From contig CAVPMW010000017.1 of the NCBI GenBank assembly GCA_963706515.1, positions 310,001 through 374,000 of the forward strand: a DNA stretch of 64,000 bases, in the 5' to 3' direction. Both the position numbers and the translations under genes were made by a program. The notes below the pieces were generated by a model that was given only the letters and a program-made list of their open reading frames with translations, did not search any database and had not been told where the DNA came from. Source of the DNA: CAVPMW01 sp963706515 (GTDB lineage Bacteria > Chloroflexota > Anaerolineae > Anaerolineales > UBA4823). Below, in pieces: positions 17,995-26,914 of the stretch; position 1 is the stretch's first letter; each line of letters begins with the position of its first letter.

Positions 17995-19317
17995 TTAGCC
18001 GTTAAGCGTGTCATCTGGACCAGCGTCATCGAGGGGGGCGCCGTCATGCGTGGGCAGGTACACGCCCAGGATGCGGTTTTGCGGGCGTAAATAGGTCTGG
18101 GCAACCCGCAGGACATCTTCGGGCGTCACTGCTGCCAGCTGATCCAGATAGGTGGTGAACCAGTCATAGGAAGCGAACATTTCGGCGAAGCCCAGCCAAA
18201 AGGCTTGGTTTGAGACGGATTCGCTGCCGTAGGCAAACAACGCCCGCGCTTGTTTGACCGCTCGGGCGAGCTCGCTGGCACTCGGAGCGGAGCTCTGCGC
18301 CTTCTCGATCTCTTCATCGATTGCGCGGATCACATCTTCGGCGGATTTCTGCGGGTGGACGATAGCTGTGATCGTATACATGTACGGGTCGATGGTGGCT
18401 GGCAGGCTGCCATCCACGCTGACCGCCAGCTCTTTTTCAACCAGGGTACGGTAAAGGCGCGAAGTCTTGTTCGAGAGGCTGCCGCCGAATACGTTCAGGC
18501 TGCTCGCACCACTGAACAGGCTGTCCAGGACAGTCAACGGGAAGAAATCCGGATGGGTAGCGACCGGGACGTGGTAGGCAGCCTGGATATAGATGGTTTC
18601 ACCGGGTCCTTCGACGGTGACCCGGCGCTCACCGTGCTGAGCCGGCTCGGGGCGGGTGGCTGCTGCTGGGGGTTGGCCGGCGGGGATGGGCTCGTAAATT
18701 CGCTGGACCTGGTCGAGCATGGCCCCGGTCTCGAAATCACCCGCGATCGCCAGAATTGCATTGCTGGGAACGTAATAGCGGCGGTAATGCCCGTACAGAT
18801 CGTCGCGCTGGATCGTCTCCAGGTCTGCCAGGTCTCCGATAATCTCGTGGTGGTAGGAATGCACCATAAAAGACATGGCTTGCATCTGCTCGCCCAAGCG
18901 GAATAAGGGCTCATTTTCGTTCCCCTGGCGCTCAGATATGATGACGGTGCGCTCCGCTGCGACTTCCTCCTGGTCAAATAATGAATTGACCATACGGTCG
19001 GCTTCCAGCTGCATGGCCAGCTCGATGGTCTCAGCCGGCATGGTCTCGAAGAACGTGGTCCAATCCAGGTAGGTGAAGGCGTTCCAGATGCCGCCTTCAC
19101 GCGAGATCACGCGGTCAATGAGCTGGCTGGGGTAGGCAGGCGTCCCTTTGAAGAGCATATGTTCGACCCAATGGGATATGCCGGTCGTTCCGGGGCGCTC
19201 ATTGCGCGAGCCTACCCGGTACCAGACCCAATGGCTGATCAGCGGGGAGGTATGGATTTCTTTTAATGAAACCAGGAGGCCATTCGACAGCCTGGTATGG
19301 GTGACTGTCTCGGACAT
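17995..19317 (-). CDS. M16 zinc peptidase, catalytic subunit
   Basis: An intact 440-residue protein. The inverted zinc motif HxxEH is in 'GISHWVEHMLFKGT' (His49, Glu52, His53), with 'EREVIISERQGNENEP'-type helices further on supplying the third ligand (Glu in 'RTVIISERQGNENE'). The C-terminal lobe includes 'SNKTSRLYRTLVEKELAVSV'. It lacks a signal sequence and is the size of a single M16B half-barrel pair, so dimerising with the inactive partner encoded downstream makes the closed chamber that digests short unfolded peptides. Order: catalytic subunit, partner, acpS, all close on the minus strand. Its upstream neighbour on the same strand starts about 160 bases away. Confidence 0.88.
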   Translation of the reverse strand: MSETVTHTRLSNGLLVSLKEIHTSPLISHWVWYRVGSRNERPGTTGISHWVEHMLFKGTPAYPSQLIDRVISREGGIWNAFTYLDWTTFFETMPAETIELAMQLEADRMVNSLFDQEEVAAERTVIISERQGNENEPLFRLGEQMQAMSFMVHSYHHEIIGDLADLETIQRDDLYGHYRRYYVPSNAILAIAGDFETGAMLDQVQRIYEPIPAGQPPAAATRPEPAQHGERRVTVEGPGETIYIQAAYHVPVATHPDFFPLTVLDSLFSGASSLNVFGGSLSNKTSRLYRTLVEKELAVSVDGSLPATIDPYMYTITAIVHPQKSAEDVIRAIDEEIEKAQSSAPSASELARAVKQARALFAYGSESVSNQAFWLGFAEMFASYDWFTTYLDQLAAVTPEDVLRVAQTYLRPQNRILGVYLPTHDGAPLDDAGPDDTLNG

Positions 19318-19478
19318 ACCCTCTCCTGAGCATGGATTATGGGAAAGATTTACGCCGCACGCCAGGGAATGGATTTTCCCCGTTCGCCCGCGTAATTCCC
19401 GGCTTATTTTATCGCATTCTCGCCAATCGGCTGAAAGTCGCTAAGAAATTGATCGATGTAGATAGCGATTGAATTTCG

Positions 19479-20159
19479 TTAATCAGGCTTAAATAACCAG
19501 GCACACAGTTTGTAGGTTGCTGGTTTGCATAGAGGGGTATCCTTCCAGGAAGCCGGCACCTGGGCGAGCAGCGCCCGGTAGGGTGTGAGCACCTCCTGCA
19601 AGCCCACAAACGGCTCGTGCAGCTCGGTCTGGTCGAGGGCGATGTTAACCGGCACGGAAAGCTCGATCGGTATCGTCGTGCTGACCGGGACCACCATATC
19701 CAGGGCGATGGGCAGGTTGGTTCCCGCAGGCAGGGTGATATTGGCGGAAGAATTTGATATCGAAAGCCCGCCTGTGCGGACATTGACTACTGCATTCTTG
19801 ATCCGCGTTGGCCGAGTTAGCCTGACGGTCGTTTCAGTTTTAGTGTGCAGATCGAACACGACCGGAATCGTATCTTTCACCTTCACGGTAGTGGAGATGC
19901 TGGCCTGATCCATCTTGACAAAATTCTGATATAGACCGTCCACCAGCTGAACGGAAACCAAATCTTTGACAGCGAGGATGTGGCGCGCCAGGATGATTAC
20001 GGCCACGATCAGCGCGACGTTAAGGGTCAAAGATAGCAGGCTGGCGATCGTCCAGAAAGCCGGACCGACTTTTCCTTGCCAGATATAGCGAGGTACGCCA
20101 GGCTGCGCGCTGGAGGCGGCCGGCTGGGGATCAGCAGACTTCTGTTCTGTTGGCCTCAC
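19479..20159 (-). CDS. Single-pass membrane protein, function unknown
   Basis: An intact 226-residue protein. A Pro/Ser/Gln-rich lead of about 30 residues precedes one long hydrophobic helix ('FWTIASLLSLTLNVALIVAVIILARHIL'). The outer part is rich in Thr, Val and Ile beta-strand patterns ('TTVKVKDTIPVVFDLHTKTE', 'NITLPAGTNLPIALDMVVPV') and ends with two Cys residues. No enzymatic motif is seen. It could be a structural or LEA/late-competence-like beta-sandwich protein on the outside, but no family is recognised. The 590 bases ahead of it (20160-20753) hold no gene; they hold three repeat elements. Confidence 0.6.
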   Translation of the reverse strand: MRPTEQKSADPQPAASSAQPGVPRYIWQGKVGPAFWTIASLLSLTLNVALIVAVIILARHILAVKDLVSVQLVDGLYQNFVKMDQASISTTVKVKDTIPVVFDLHTKTETTVRLTRPTRIKNAVVNVRTGGLSISNSSANITLPAGTNLPIALDMVVPVSTTIPIELSVPVNIALDQTELHEPFVGLQEVLTPYRALLAQVPASWKDTPLCKPATYKLCAWLFKPD

Positions 20160-20294
20160 TCTGCTGGCCTCAGCTCTGTTGAGGCAGTTTCCGGGAAGGC
20201 GGGAAAGCCTGAGTTGGGTAATTCTTGGGGAGTTTCAGCGGATTGGTCCACGAGCAGTCTCCTCGATAGAGTATTGGTCAGGTTTGAGGTACTC

Positions 20295-20390
20295 ACGTAA
20301 GTACAGTCACATAAATTCTGTTAGATGTTCAGGTATTATCCAAGGTGATAATCGAAGCGCCACCCTTCAAAAGTTTTGTGACTGTACTTA
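20295..20390. repeat. MITE-like element with 14-base terminal inverted repeats
   Basis: TAAGTACAGTCACA (20295-20308) and TGTGACTGTACTTA (20377-20390) are perfect inverted repeats about 68 bases apart, with no reading frame between them. The right end abuts repeat D copy 2. A partial end, TAAGTACAGCCCG, lies at 25912. Size and structure suit a non-autonomous insertion, but no target duplication is evident. Confidence 0.55.
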
Positions 20391-20442
20391 GTGTTCCGTC
20401 AAACCTGATAATTCGGATTGATCAAGCTGGAAACGGAACACT
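20390..20442. repeat. Palindromic repeat family D, copy 2
   Basis: AGTGTTCCGT at the left end and ACGGAACACT at the right are inverted repeats. The interior begins CAAACCTGATAATT, matching the reverse complement of copy 1 at 15467-15523. It touches the MITE-like element on its left. Confidence 0.7.
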
Positions 20443-20659
20443 TTAAGCTTTGTCCAGGCTGATGAGTCTCAATTTCAAATTCTGCTTTGAGCCTTGACAA
20501 AGCACTAGTTGCAACTTTAGTTCCACAATATAGCACAGTCTGCAATACAAGGAATTTTATATAACAGAAGAGCAAGCCACGCAGGAGCGAAGCCCGCCTC
20601 AGCCGATATGGGCACTTGTAGAATGCTCTGGAACTATATATAATGAAATCGATCCAATG

Positions 20660-20723
20660 AGCAAACCACCGTAAGTATTTTGTATTCACAGGAGCATGAA
20701 GTGGCGGTTTGTCTCAGTGATGG
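20660..20723. repeat. Palindromic repeat family F, copy 1
   Basis: GCAAACCACCGTAAGTATTT ... GGAGCATGAAGTGGCGGTTT GTCTCAGTGATG matches 43816-43881 at most positions. The ends (GCAAACCACC and GGCGGTTTG) can pair. It lies just ahead of the ferredoxin-NADP reductase-like gene. Confidence 0.65.
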
Positions 20724-20753
20724 CATCGCAGTGACGATTCCAAAATCAGCGGA

Positions 20754-22112
20754 GTGGAGGATGGTGGCGTGAACAGCCAGGCTAAGAGATACCAGGTGGC
20801 GGTAATTGGGGCAGGACCGGCAGGTATCTTCGCAGCGCGCCTGCTGGCTTCCCAGGGGATGCATGTCGTTCTGCTCAATCGCGATATAAAGCCGGGAGGA
20901 TTGGCTGAATATGGGATTTATCCTGATAAGCACAAAATGAAAGAGGGTTTACGCAAACAATTCAACCAGATCCTGTCACTGCCAGAGATTGATTACTATG
21001 GATTTGTAAAGATAGGGAATGACTCGGGGCTCAGCCTGGCAGATATGCGTGGAATGGGCTTCCAGGCAATCCTGGCAACCATCGGGGCGCAGGGCACCAA
21101 GTGGCTCGGGTTGCCAGGCGAGGACCTGGAGGGCGTTTTCCACGCCAAGGACCTGGTGTACCACTATAACAAGCTGCCGCCATTCAGCTCCCAAAAATAC
21201 CCGATCGGGCAAAAGGTTGCCCTGGTAGGGGCAGGGAATGTGATGATGGACGTCGCCCACTGGCTGATCCGCGATCTAAAAGTTGCCGAAGCCATTGCAG
21301 TGGTCAGGCGCGGCCCGGCTGAGGTGAAATTCTCTAAGAAGGAAATGGAGCTGATTGCCCGCAACCTGGACCTGGCGCGTTTGTTTCAAGAGATCGAGCG
21401 GGCTGCGCCGGTGATGCAGACAGTAGATCAGGATGTGGCTGCAGCCAGAGATTTTATTCTTTCGGGGATGGCTAAAGCGCTCGAGCCAGTCTCGGATACG
21501 CGCTTCTATTTTGATTTCCTGGCCTCTCCTACTCGAATCAGCGGCGATTCATCCGGGCGGGTGTGCGAGCTGGAAGTCGAAGATAATACTCTTGTACCTC
21601 GCGACGGGGATACCCAGGCACGCGGGCTGGGCACCTGCCACACCCTGTCCGTAGATACCGTGATCTACTGCATCGGTGATAGGGTCGACGAGAAGTTCGG
21701 TCTCCCGACGAAGGGGAACGAATATATCAAGAATCCCAAACCCCTTTACCCGGTTGACGACCTATCTTACGAAGCCTTCGATCCAAAAGCGGGTCGCCCG
21801 GTTGAGGGAATATTCGTGGCAGGCTGGGCGCGCGAAGCCAGCAGCGGGCTGGTCGGTGTGGCGCGCAAAGACGGCGAGAACGGCGCCAGCGCAGTCCTGC
21901 AATACCTGCAAGGCAAAAAACCGGATATCGACGAAGCTGGGTTAATGGCCAGGCTGGAGTCAGCGATCCAAAAGCAGGGGCGTCCAATCGTCCGCTACAG
22001 TGACATTCAAAGGTTGGAGGTCATGGAACAGGCGGAAGCAGAGCAGCTGGGGGTAGAAGAATTTAAAATGAGCACCAACGAGGAAATGCTGGCGGCTATG
22101 GGCATGGCGTGA
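20754..22112 (+). CDS. FAD/NAD(P)-dependent oxidoreductase, ferredoxin-NADP reductase (FprA/GltD-like)
   Basis: An intact protein of about 450 residues. 'VAVIGAGPAGIFAARLLASQ' is the FAD Rossmann motif, 'GGLAEYGIYPDKHKMK' is the GG(L/F)xxYGIP-like segment shared by GltD, NfnB and adrenodoxin-reductase flavoproteins, and 'VALVGAGNVMMDVAHWLIR' is the NADP Rossmann motif. 'GIFVAGWAREASSGLVGVARKDG' near the C-terminus matches FprA-type ferredoxin-NADP reductases (GWxRxGPTGVI-like). No iron-sulfur cysteines are seen, so electrons would come from a separate ferredoxin. The ATG at 20754 and the GTG at 20769 both could start; the GTG has GGAGGA eight to ten bases upstream. It could feed NADPH or ferredoxin to the glutamate synthase cluster at 60 kb, but that is only inference. 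Confidence 0.8.
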   Translation: MEDGGVNSQAKRYQVAVIGAGPAGIFAARLLASQGMHVVLLNRDIKPGGLAEYGIYPDKHKMKEGLRKQFNQILSLPEIDYYGFVKIGNDSGLSLADMRGMGFQAILATIGAQGTKWLGLPGEDLEGVFHAKDLVYHYNKLPPFSSQKYPIGQKVALVGAGNVMMDVAHWLIRDLKVAEAIAVVRRGPAEVKFSKKEMELIARNLDLARLFQEIERAAPVMQTVDQDVAAARDFILSGMAKALEPVSDTRFYFDFLASPTRISGDSSGRVCELEVEDNTLVPRDGDTQARGLGTCHTLSVDTVIYCIGDRVDEKFGLPTKGNEYIKNPKPLYPVDDLSYEAFDPKAGRPVEGIFVAGWAREASSGLVGVARKDGENGASAVLQYLQGKKPDIDEAGLMARLESAIQKQGRPIVRYSDIQRLEVMEQAEAEQLGVEEFKMSTNEEMLAAMGMA

Positions 22113-22119
22113 GCCCAAC

Positions 22120-22560
22120 CTATCCTGCGTCTTCTAATTTTCGTCCGGGGAAAGGGATCAGGAGCAGGAACCCAATGGCGATAAAGATCTCTCCGATAAT
22201 GACCCCGACGGCTTGCAGGGGACCGAAATATGGAATGTTAGGCAGTGTATGGGTGCCGAAGCCGAATACGTCTGCCATTCCGGAGGCAACGGCAATCACG
22301 TAGCCGGTAGCGACCAGGCGTAAGCCAACGTCTGCCGCAATCGTTTTTTGCCGCCCATTCCACAGCGCGTTCAGCGTAATAAATCCACCGATACAGATCA
22401 ATGCCAGCCCGATCAGGAATACGGCGATCTGGACAAAACCGAGCACCGGGCTGCGATCGAGGTTGAATAACCCAGGCTGAGCCCCGATAACGAAGATCAG
22501 CAGTCCAAGGATGACCGCCACGAGCCCGAAACGGATGCGGAATGGACTGACCTGGTTCAT
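22120..22560 (-). CDS. Four-helix membrane protein, function unknown
   Basis: An intact 146-residue protein with four clear hydrophobic helices, beginning 'FGLVAVILGLLIFVIGAQPG' and ending in a short cytoplasmic 'IPFPGRKLEDAG' tail. The pattern F-D/L-D-R-S-P-V between helices 1 and 2 faces outward. No catalytic or transport motif is seen. Its ATG overlaps the stop of the dipeptidase gene upstream by four bases (ATGA), so the two are translationally coupled. It converges on the flavoprotein gene with seven bases between stops. Confidence 0.68.
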   Translation of the reverse strand: MNQVSPFRIRFGLVAVILGLLIFVIGAQPGLFNLDRSPVLGFVQIAVFLIGLALICIGGFITLNALWNGRQKTIAADVGLRLVATGYVIAVASGMADVFGFGTHTLPNIPYFGPLQAVGVIIGEIFIAIGFLLLIPFPGRKLEDAG

Positions 22561-23654
22561 AGTCCCGCGGGTAAATGCTGCTCCAAACGATCCAGCCAGT
22601 TCTGACCCAGGATGGCAGCGATGTCCAACGACGAGTAGCCTTTTGCGGCAAGCAGCGGGGCGAGCTGCTGCAGGTCGGCGATCGTATCAATTCCCGCCGG
22701 AACGGATTGGACGCCGAAACCACCATCGAAATCTGTGCCCAGTCCAGCGTGGCGGGCATCTCCGGCAAGCTGGCAAATCCAATCGATCTGCGCCACCACA
22801 CGTTCGAGCGAAATTGCCTGGCGCGGGTCGCCTTTGCGCCAACCTGCTTGCAAGAAGGCGTTATAAGGGACAACGCCGACCACACCGTCGCGTTCGATGA
22901 GGCCCTGAATCAGCCGGTCGGTGAGGTGGCGGTTGCTATCTGTCCCCGGGAGCAGGGATTTAGCGTTTGCATGTGTGGCAACGATCGCTCCGGGATAAGC
23001 ATCTAAGGCTTGCAAGGCAGCCTGCTCGTCCATGTGGCTCAAGTCTAATATGAATCCTATATCTGCCATACCTTCCAGGAGAGCGAATCCCGCACGAGTC
23101 AGCGGGCCGGGCTCGCGGGTTCCGCCGCAGAAACGATTTCCAGCCCAGGCTAGCCCAATCAGGCGGACGCCCTGCTGCCACCAGTCTTCGAGCTCACCCG
23201 GGCTCTGTACCCCTTCGGCGCCTTCCATGAGCACGACGATCCCGACCGGTTTGTCCTGGGAATCTTGCTCATTATCCGTCTTCCAGGGTGCGAGCACACC
23301 CTGCAAGCTATCCCGGCCCAGCACCAGGCGAAATTGGTCGGGATGTTCCTCCACAAGCCGCTGATACGCTCCAAGCTGGCTGCGGTAGAGGCGGTTCGCC
23401 TGAGCCACATCGGTGTAAACCTGGGTGTCCCAGGAATCTTCGGTCAAGCGCTGCGGAGCTGCAAAGAGTGTTCCGAAGACGAGCGCCACCTGGCCGCGCT
23501 GGTATTCCGCGTAGCCCAGCAGAGTATCACCGTTATAGTCGCCTGTCCCTGCCGCGGCCTCCAGGCGGCGGGTCTCGGCGGCAGAGCGAGTGTAATCCCG
23601 GCCGAGGGCGAGCATATTCCAGGCCAAATCTTCGTGAGCGTCGACGATCAGCAT
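22557..23654 (-). CDS. Membrane dipeptidase (M19 family, renal dipeptidase-like)
   Basis: An intact 365-residue protein. The start 'MLIVDAHEDLAWNM' holds the first metal-ligand pair (HxD-like, His7 and Asp9). 'VLMEGAEGV' includes the bridging Glu, 'LDLSHMDEQAALQAL' and 'PGAIVATHANAKSL' carry the His ligands, and 'HAGLGTDFDGGFGVQSV' the late Asp. These enzymes are zinc dipeptidases in bacteria, often acting on D-amino-acid or dehydro dipeptides. No signal peptide is present, so it is cytoplasmic. It lies in a dense minus-strand operon: MBL-fold protein, small protein, mutY, this gene, then a membrane protein overlapping by four bases. Confidence 0.87.
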   Translation of the reverse strand: MLIVDAHEDLAWNMLALGRDYTRSAAETRRLEAAAGTGDYNGDTLLGYAEYQRGQVALVFGTLFAAPQRLTEDSWDTQVYTDVAQANRLYRSQLGAYQRLVEEHPDQFRLVLGRDSLQGVLAPWKTDNEQDSQDKPVGIVVLMEGAEGVQSPGELEDWWQQGVRLIGLAWAGNRFCGGTREPGPLTRAGFALLEGMADIGFILDLSHMDEQAALQALDAYPGAIVATHANAKSLLPGTDSNRHLTDRLIQGLIERDGVVGVVPYNAFLQAGWRKGDPRQAISLERVVAQIDWICQLAGDARHAGLGTDFDGGFGVQSVPAGIDTIADLQQLAPLLAAKGYSSLDIAAILGQNWLDRLEQHLPAGL

Positions 23655-23661
23655 TGTGCGG

Positions 23662-24753
23662 CTACCCTCCTGGAAAATCCTGCTGGCTGCGCAGCAGCTC
23701 TATGGCGATTTGCCGGTCGACTTTGCCCATCGGGTACTGTGCCAGGCTGGAAGTCTCTTCCCAGCGCAGGTCGCTGACCTGTAAAGCTTGCGGCTGGCGG
23801 CCATTCGCCAGGGTGCACAGGAAGGCGTGCACCGTGACGCGGAAATGCGTGTACGCATGCCGGTAAACCCCGAAGGGGGAGCCGACCTGTACCTGTACGC
23901 CCAGCTCTTCGCCCAGCTCTCGCTGCAGGCAGCCGTCAAGACCAGTGTCGCTCTCCTCGAGCTTTCCGCCAGGGAACTCCCACAGGCCGCCTAACAGGCC
24001 GCCGGTCGGGCGCTGGGTGATCAGCACCCGCCCGTCCGCCCGGCGAACGATGGCAGCTGTCACAGTGAAATGGGGTGTCTGGCGCTTCGGCAGCTTTACC
24101 GGGCGCTGCTCCTGTAAACCCAGGAGGCGCGCCTGGCACAAATCGGCCAGGGGACAGTGGGTACAATCCGGTGAGCGCGGGGTGCAGATAGTAGCGCCCA
24201 GGTCCATCAAGGCCTGGTTGTAATCTCCCGCTCGTCCAGGCGGCAGGTGCGCCGCAGCCAATCGCCATAAGGCGGCCTCGCCAGCGGGAGAACGCGCCGG
24301 CTCGCTGACATTAAAGAGGCGAGCCAGCACCCTGCGGATGTTTCCATCCAGGGCTGGCTCGTCGGCGCCGAATGCAATGGAAGCAATCGCGCCGGCGGTA
24401 TAGCGTCCTATCCCGGGCAGCTTCTGCAGCTGGTCCACCCGGCTGGGGAGCTCGCCGCCCTGGCTGACCAGGATTTGAGCGGCGCGGTGCAGGTTCCGGG
24501 CGCGGCTGTAATAGCCCAGGCCTTCCCAAACGCTCAGGACATCCTGCTGCGCGGCGGCTGCCAGGGAGGCGATCGTTGGGAAACGTGCCATCCATCGCCG
24601 GTAGTATGGCAGTACGGTTTCAACGCGCGTCTGCTGAAGCATGATCTCGGCGACCCAGACAGAGTAAGGGTCTGGCTGGCTGCGCCAGGGGAGATCGCGA
24701 GCGTTCTGATGGTACCAGGAGAGCAATTTTTCAGTCAGGGCGGGAGAAATCAC
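23662..24753 (-). CDS. mutY: A/G-specific adenine DNA glycosylase MutY
   Basis: An intact 363-residue enzyme that removes adenine opposite 8-oxoguanine. The catalytic N-terminal domain has 'PWRSQPDPYSVWVAEIMLQQ' then 'RVETVLPYYRRWMARFP' (catalytic Glu), the HhH motif 'LQKLPGIGRYTAGAIASIAF', and 'GDYNQALMDLGATICTP' (catalytic Asp). The [4Fe-4S] loop is C-x6-C-x2-C-x5-C, 'CTPRSPDCTHCPLADLC'. The C-terminal third is a NUDIX-like 8-oxoG recognition domain ('GGLWEFPGGKLEE', 'ELGEELGV'). The ATG overlaps the stop of the small protein upstream (24750) by four bases. The dipeptidase gene follows after seven bases. Confidence 0.95.
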   Translation of the reverse strand: MISPALTEKLLSWYHQNARDLPWRSQPDPYSVWVAEIMLQQTRVETVLPYYRRWMARFPTIASLAAAAQQDVLSVWEGLGYYSRARNLHRAAQILVSQGGELPSRVDQLQKLPGIGRYTAGAIASIAFGADEPALDGNIRRVLARLFNVSEPARSPAGEAALWRLAAAHLPPGRAGDYNQALMDLGATICTPRSPDCTHCPLADLCQARLLGLQEQRPVKLPKRQTPHFTVTAAIVRRADGRVLITQRPTGGLLGGLWEFPGGKLEESDTGLDGCLQRELGEELGVQVQVGSPFGVYRHAYTHFRVTVHAFLCTLANGRQPQALQVSDLRWEETSSLAQYPMGKVDRQIAIELLRSQQDFPGG

Positions 24754-25052
24754 ATTTGGAATCCGCTGCGAGCCTGCACCACTTTAAAGTCAAAATTCTC
24801 AACGTAATCCAGCAAGCGCTGGGTGAGGCTCTCCCAATCGGAGGAATCCAGGACCTTTTGTAATGAACTGATATTGTTGGTCTGGATGGCTGCCAGGATT
24901 TGAGGCTGGTTGCCATACATGGTGAACCAGGCATCGCTAGGCTCCAGTCCCAGGCGCTGTATACCTGGGATCCAATCACGAACAACGAATTCGAAATAAT
25001 CCTGCTCGCGTCCAGGTAAGATATCCCACGTCATCAACAGTTTGACGGCCAT
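24750..25052 (-). CDS. Small conserved protein of unknown function, mutY operon
   Basis: A 100-residue protein starting 'MAVKLLMTWDILPGREQDYF', chosen because an upstream in-frame lead to 25121 runs into the MBL-fold gene and looks non-coding. 'EFVVRDWIPGIQRLGLEPSD' and 'AWFTMYGNQPQILAAIQTNN' suggest a dimeric alpha-beta barrel (antibiotic-biosynthesis-monooxygenase or NIPSNAP-like), where 'GREQDYFEF' is the usual start. No catalytic residue is evident. The stop overlaps the mutY start (ATGA), and the MBL-fold gene ends 13 bases upstream. A role tied to the MBL protein or DNA repair is not shown. Confidence 0.68.
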   Translation of the reverse strand: MAVKLLMTWDILPGREQDYFEFVVRDWIPGIQRLGLEPSDAWFTMYGNQPQILAAIQTNNISSLQKVLDSSDWESLTQRLLDYVENFDFKVVQARSGFQM

Positions 25053-25065
25053 GTCAGCTCCTGCA

Positions 25066-25713
25066 TCAGGATTTTTCGTAGGATAAGATGACGACCCGAG
25101 TTTCGTCAGGGATTGCCCCATGACCGAGCTTCAAAGCCGGCTGGGGTTCGATATCACCCAATCCCATCTCTTTAAGGAACTTGCTCACCGGGGCAAGCTT
25201 GAGATTGCACTGTGAAGTGCCGTAATGCATTGGGATGACGATGCCCGGTTCGAGCAGGCTGATCACTTCGACCGCTTTGGCCGGAGTGAGCCCGCCTCCT
25301 CCGCCGACCGGCACCAGGGCGATGTGAATGCTGCCCAAGGCTTCGATTTCAGTCTGGCTGGGTACGTGAGAAAGATCACCCAAATGGGCGATGGTAATAC
25401 CTTCGTAGTCGAATACGTATAGCGTGTTGCGGGGTTCTTCACTCGTGCGTTTTTTATTGCCATTGGTCTGCACACCGGTGATGAAGACTCCCCCAATCTC
25501 GTATTCCCCGGGTCCAGTGAGGACGTGCTCGCGCCCCTTCACCGCGGAGACGAAATTATGCCCGGGAGCATCGTGACTGACGGTAACAACGTCGCCGCGC
25601 AGTTTCAAAGGTTCATAACCGGCGACATGGTGGTCGAATGGGTCGGTGACCACGGTCGCCATATTCCGTTCGGTCAGGCGGAAACAAGAAAGACCATACC
25701 AGGTGATTTCCAT
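25066..25713 (-). CDS. MBL-fold metal-dependent hydrolase (COG2220/UlaG-like) with altered metal motif
   Basis: A 215-residue protein; the start 'MEITWYGLSCFRLTERNMAT' is typical of the UlaG-like group and is preferred to an in-frame lead reaching 25782. 'DPFDHHVAGY' is the first loop. The main metal loop reads 'VVTVSHDAPGHNFV': His-x-Ala-x-Gly-His, where active enzymes have HxHxDH. 'TIAHLGDLSHVP' (His/Asp) and 'VIPMHYGTSQCNL' (His) keep the later ligands. Loss of one His and one Asp could alter metal binding or mean a non-hydrolytic role. The GGGGG stretch in 'VPVGGGGGLTPAKAVE' is usual for the group. It is the first gene of the minus-strand mutY operon. Confidence 0.83.
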   Translation of the reverse strand: MEITWYGLSCFRLTERNMATVVTDPFDHHVAGYEPLKLRGDVVTVSHDAPGHNFVSAVKGREHVLTGPGEYEIGGVFITGVQTNGNKKRTSEEPRNTLYVFDYEGITIAHLGDLSHVPSQTEIEALGSIHIALVPVGGGGGLTPAKAVEVISLLEPGIVIPMHYGTSQCNLKLAPVSKFLKEMGLGDIEPQPALKLGHGAIPDETRVVILSYEKS

Positions 25714-25955
25714 ACTGCTCCTGAAAAAGGATTCTACCGGCGCCGGTGCGATTAAAACGCACTCGCCTCCCGAGGTGCACAATACGTTAGCTTGGCTCCG
25801 GCGAATGGTTTCAGCCCCGATTATACATCATCCCTTCTCAATTCCTCCGTTGGCAAGTTTCGTGAGGATAGGAGAAGCGGCGTGATTAAGCCGGATCGAT
25901 TGACATTCCCCTAAGTACAGCCCGTTGCTAAAGCTGCGCGTGGTAAGATGGATCG

Positions 25956-26754
25956 ATGTTGACCGTCCAAAAGACCATCGGGGCGCGGGCAGAGCTGCTC
26001 GGGGATGGGGGCGTGCGCCTGGGGATCCCGGCCGGGCCCGCGGGGAGCTACCGGCTGGCACAGCTGGATGACTACCAGATGCTGCCGCGCCGGGCGCTGC
26101 TGTGGCAGCCGCCAGTCAGATTGCAGAGTGCGGGCGCGCGCTTCGGCAAGCGATATCCCTGGAACATGGGGTTTTGGCCTGTGGAACAACCCGTTCGGGA
26201 TTGGGCTGTTTAAAGGGGCTGACCGCCTGCGCCTGCCAGCATTACCGCAGGCAGCCTGGTTTTTCTTTGCTGCTCCTGAGAACTACCTCTCCCTTCACGA
26301 TGAGCTCCCCGGGAGCGGCTTCCTGGCAGCCACGTTTTCTTCGAGGCGTCCGAGCGTCGCCCAGGCATTGGGCGGCTCGGCATTGCTGCCGTTCGTGATG
26401 TTCCGGGGCGCGGCGCGACGTTTGCGCCAGAAGGCGAAACAGCTCGTGCGGCAAGACAGCCTGCAGCTAGAGGTGGACTGCACCGGGTGGCACAGCTACC
26501 AAATCACTTGGACGGCAGAGCTGGTCAGCTTTTCCGTAGACGGCGGGCAGGAGTTGGAGACACAGATCGTTCCTGGTGGACCGCTGGGACTTGTGCTGTG
26601 GGTGGATAACCAGTATGCTGCCTGGACTCCAAGCGGACGGCTGAGCTATGGCTCGCTGGCGAATCCTCAACCGGCCTGGCTCGAGCTGGCAGAGTTGAGG
26701 GTCAATGGGGATGAAGTGGGGCTGGCAAATCCGGATAGAATCGGCAATGCTTGA
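25956..26754 (+). CDS. Unknown protein, concanavalin A/LamG-like beta-sandwich (one frameshift)
   Basis: Two frames, joined near 26170, give about 266 residues. The first part ('TIGARAELLGDGGVRLGIPA', 'YRLAQLDDYQMLPRRALLWQ') reads straight into the second ('NMGFGLWNNPFGIGLFKG'). The late part has 'GWHSYQITWTAELVSFSVDG' and 'GPLGLVLWVDNQYAAWTPSG', the pattern of a glycan-binding or GH16-like sandwich: strand W-H-x-Y-x-I-x-W, then a V-D-G turn. No catalytic Glu pair typical of GH16 is visible. No signal peptide is seen. It could bind a carbohydrate or lipid in the cytoplasm, but its role is unknown. tRNA genes follow 60 bases downstream. Confidence 0.55.
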
Positions 26755-26814
26755 CAAGGCCAATAAGAGTAGGTTAAAATACTTGCGCCTTCTTGGAAAG
26801 GTCAGAACGTTAAG

Positions 26815-26887
26815 GCCGAGATAGCTCAGTTGGTAGAGCACGCGACTGAAAATCGCGGTGTCGCCAGTTCGATTCTGGCTCTCGGCA
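26815..26887 (+). tRNA. tRNA-Phe (GAA)
   Basis: A 73-base cloverleaf with acceptor stem GCCGAGA/TCTCGGC, D-arm AGCTCAGTTGGTAGAGC, anticodon stem GCGAC/GTCGC-type with loop CTGAAAA (anticodon GAA), and T-arm CCAGTTCGATTCTGG. CCA is not encoded. It is followed 27 bases later by tRNA-Gly. Confidence 0.93.
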
Positions 26888-26914
26888 CTCTCGGCCTGAC
26901 GCAAGGCCGGTTAG

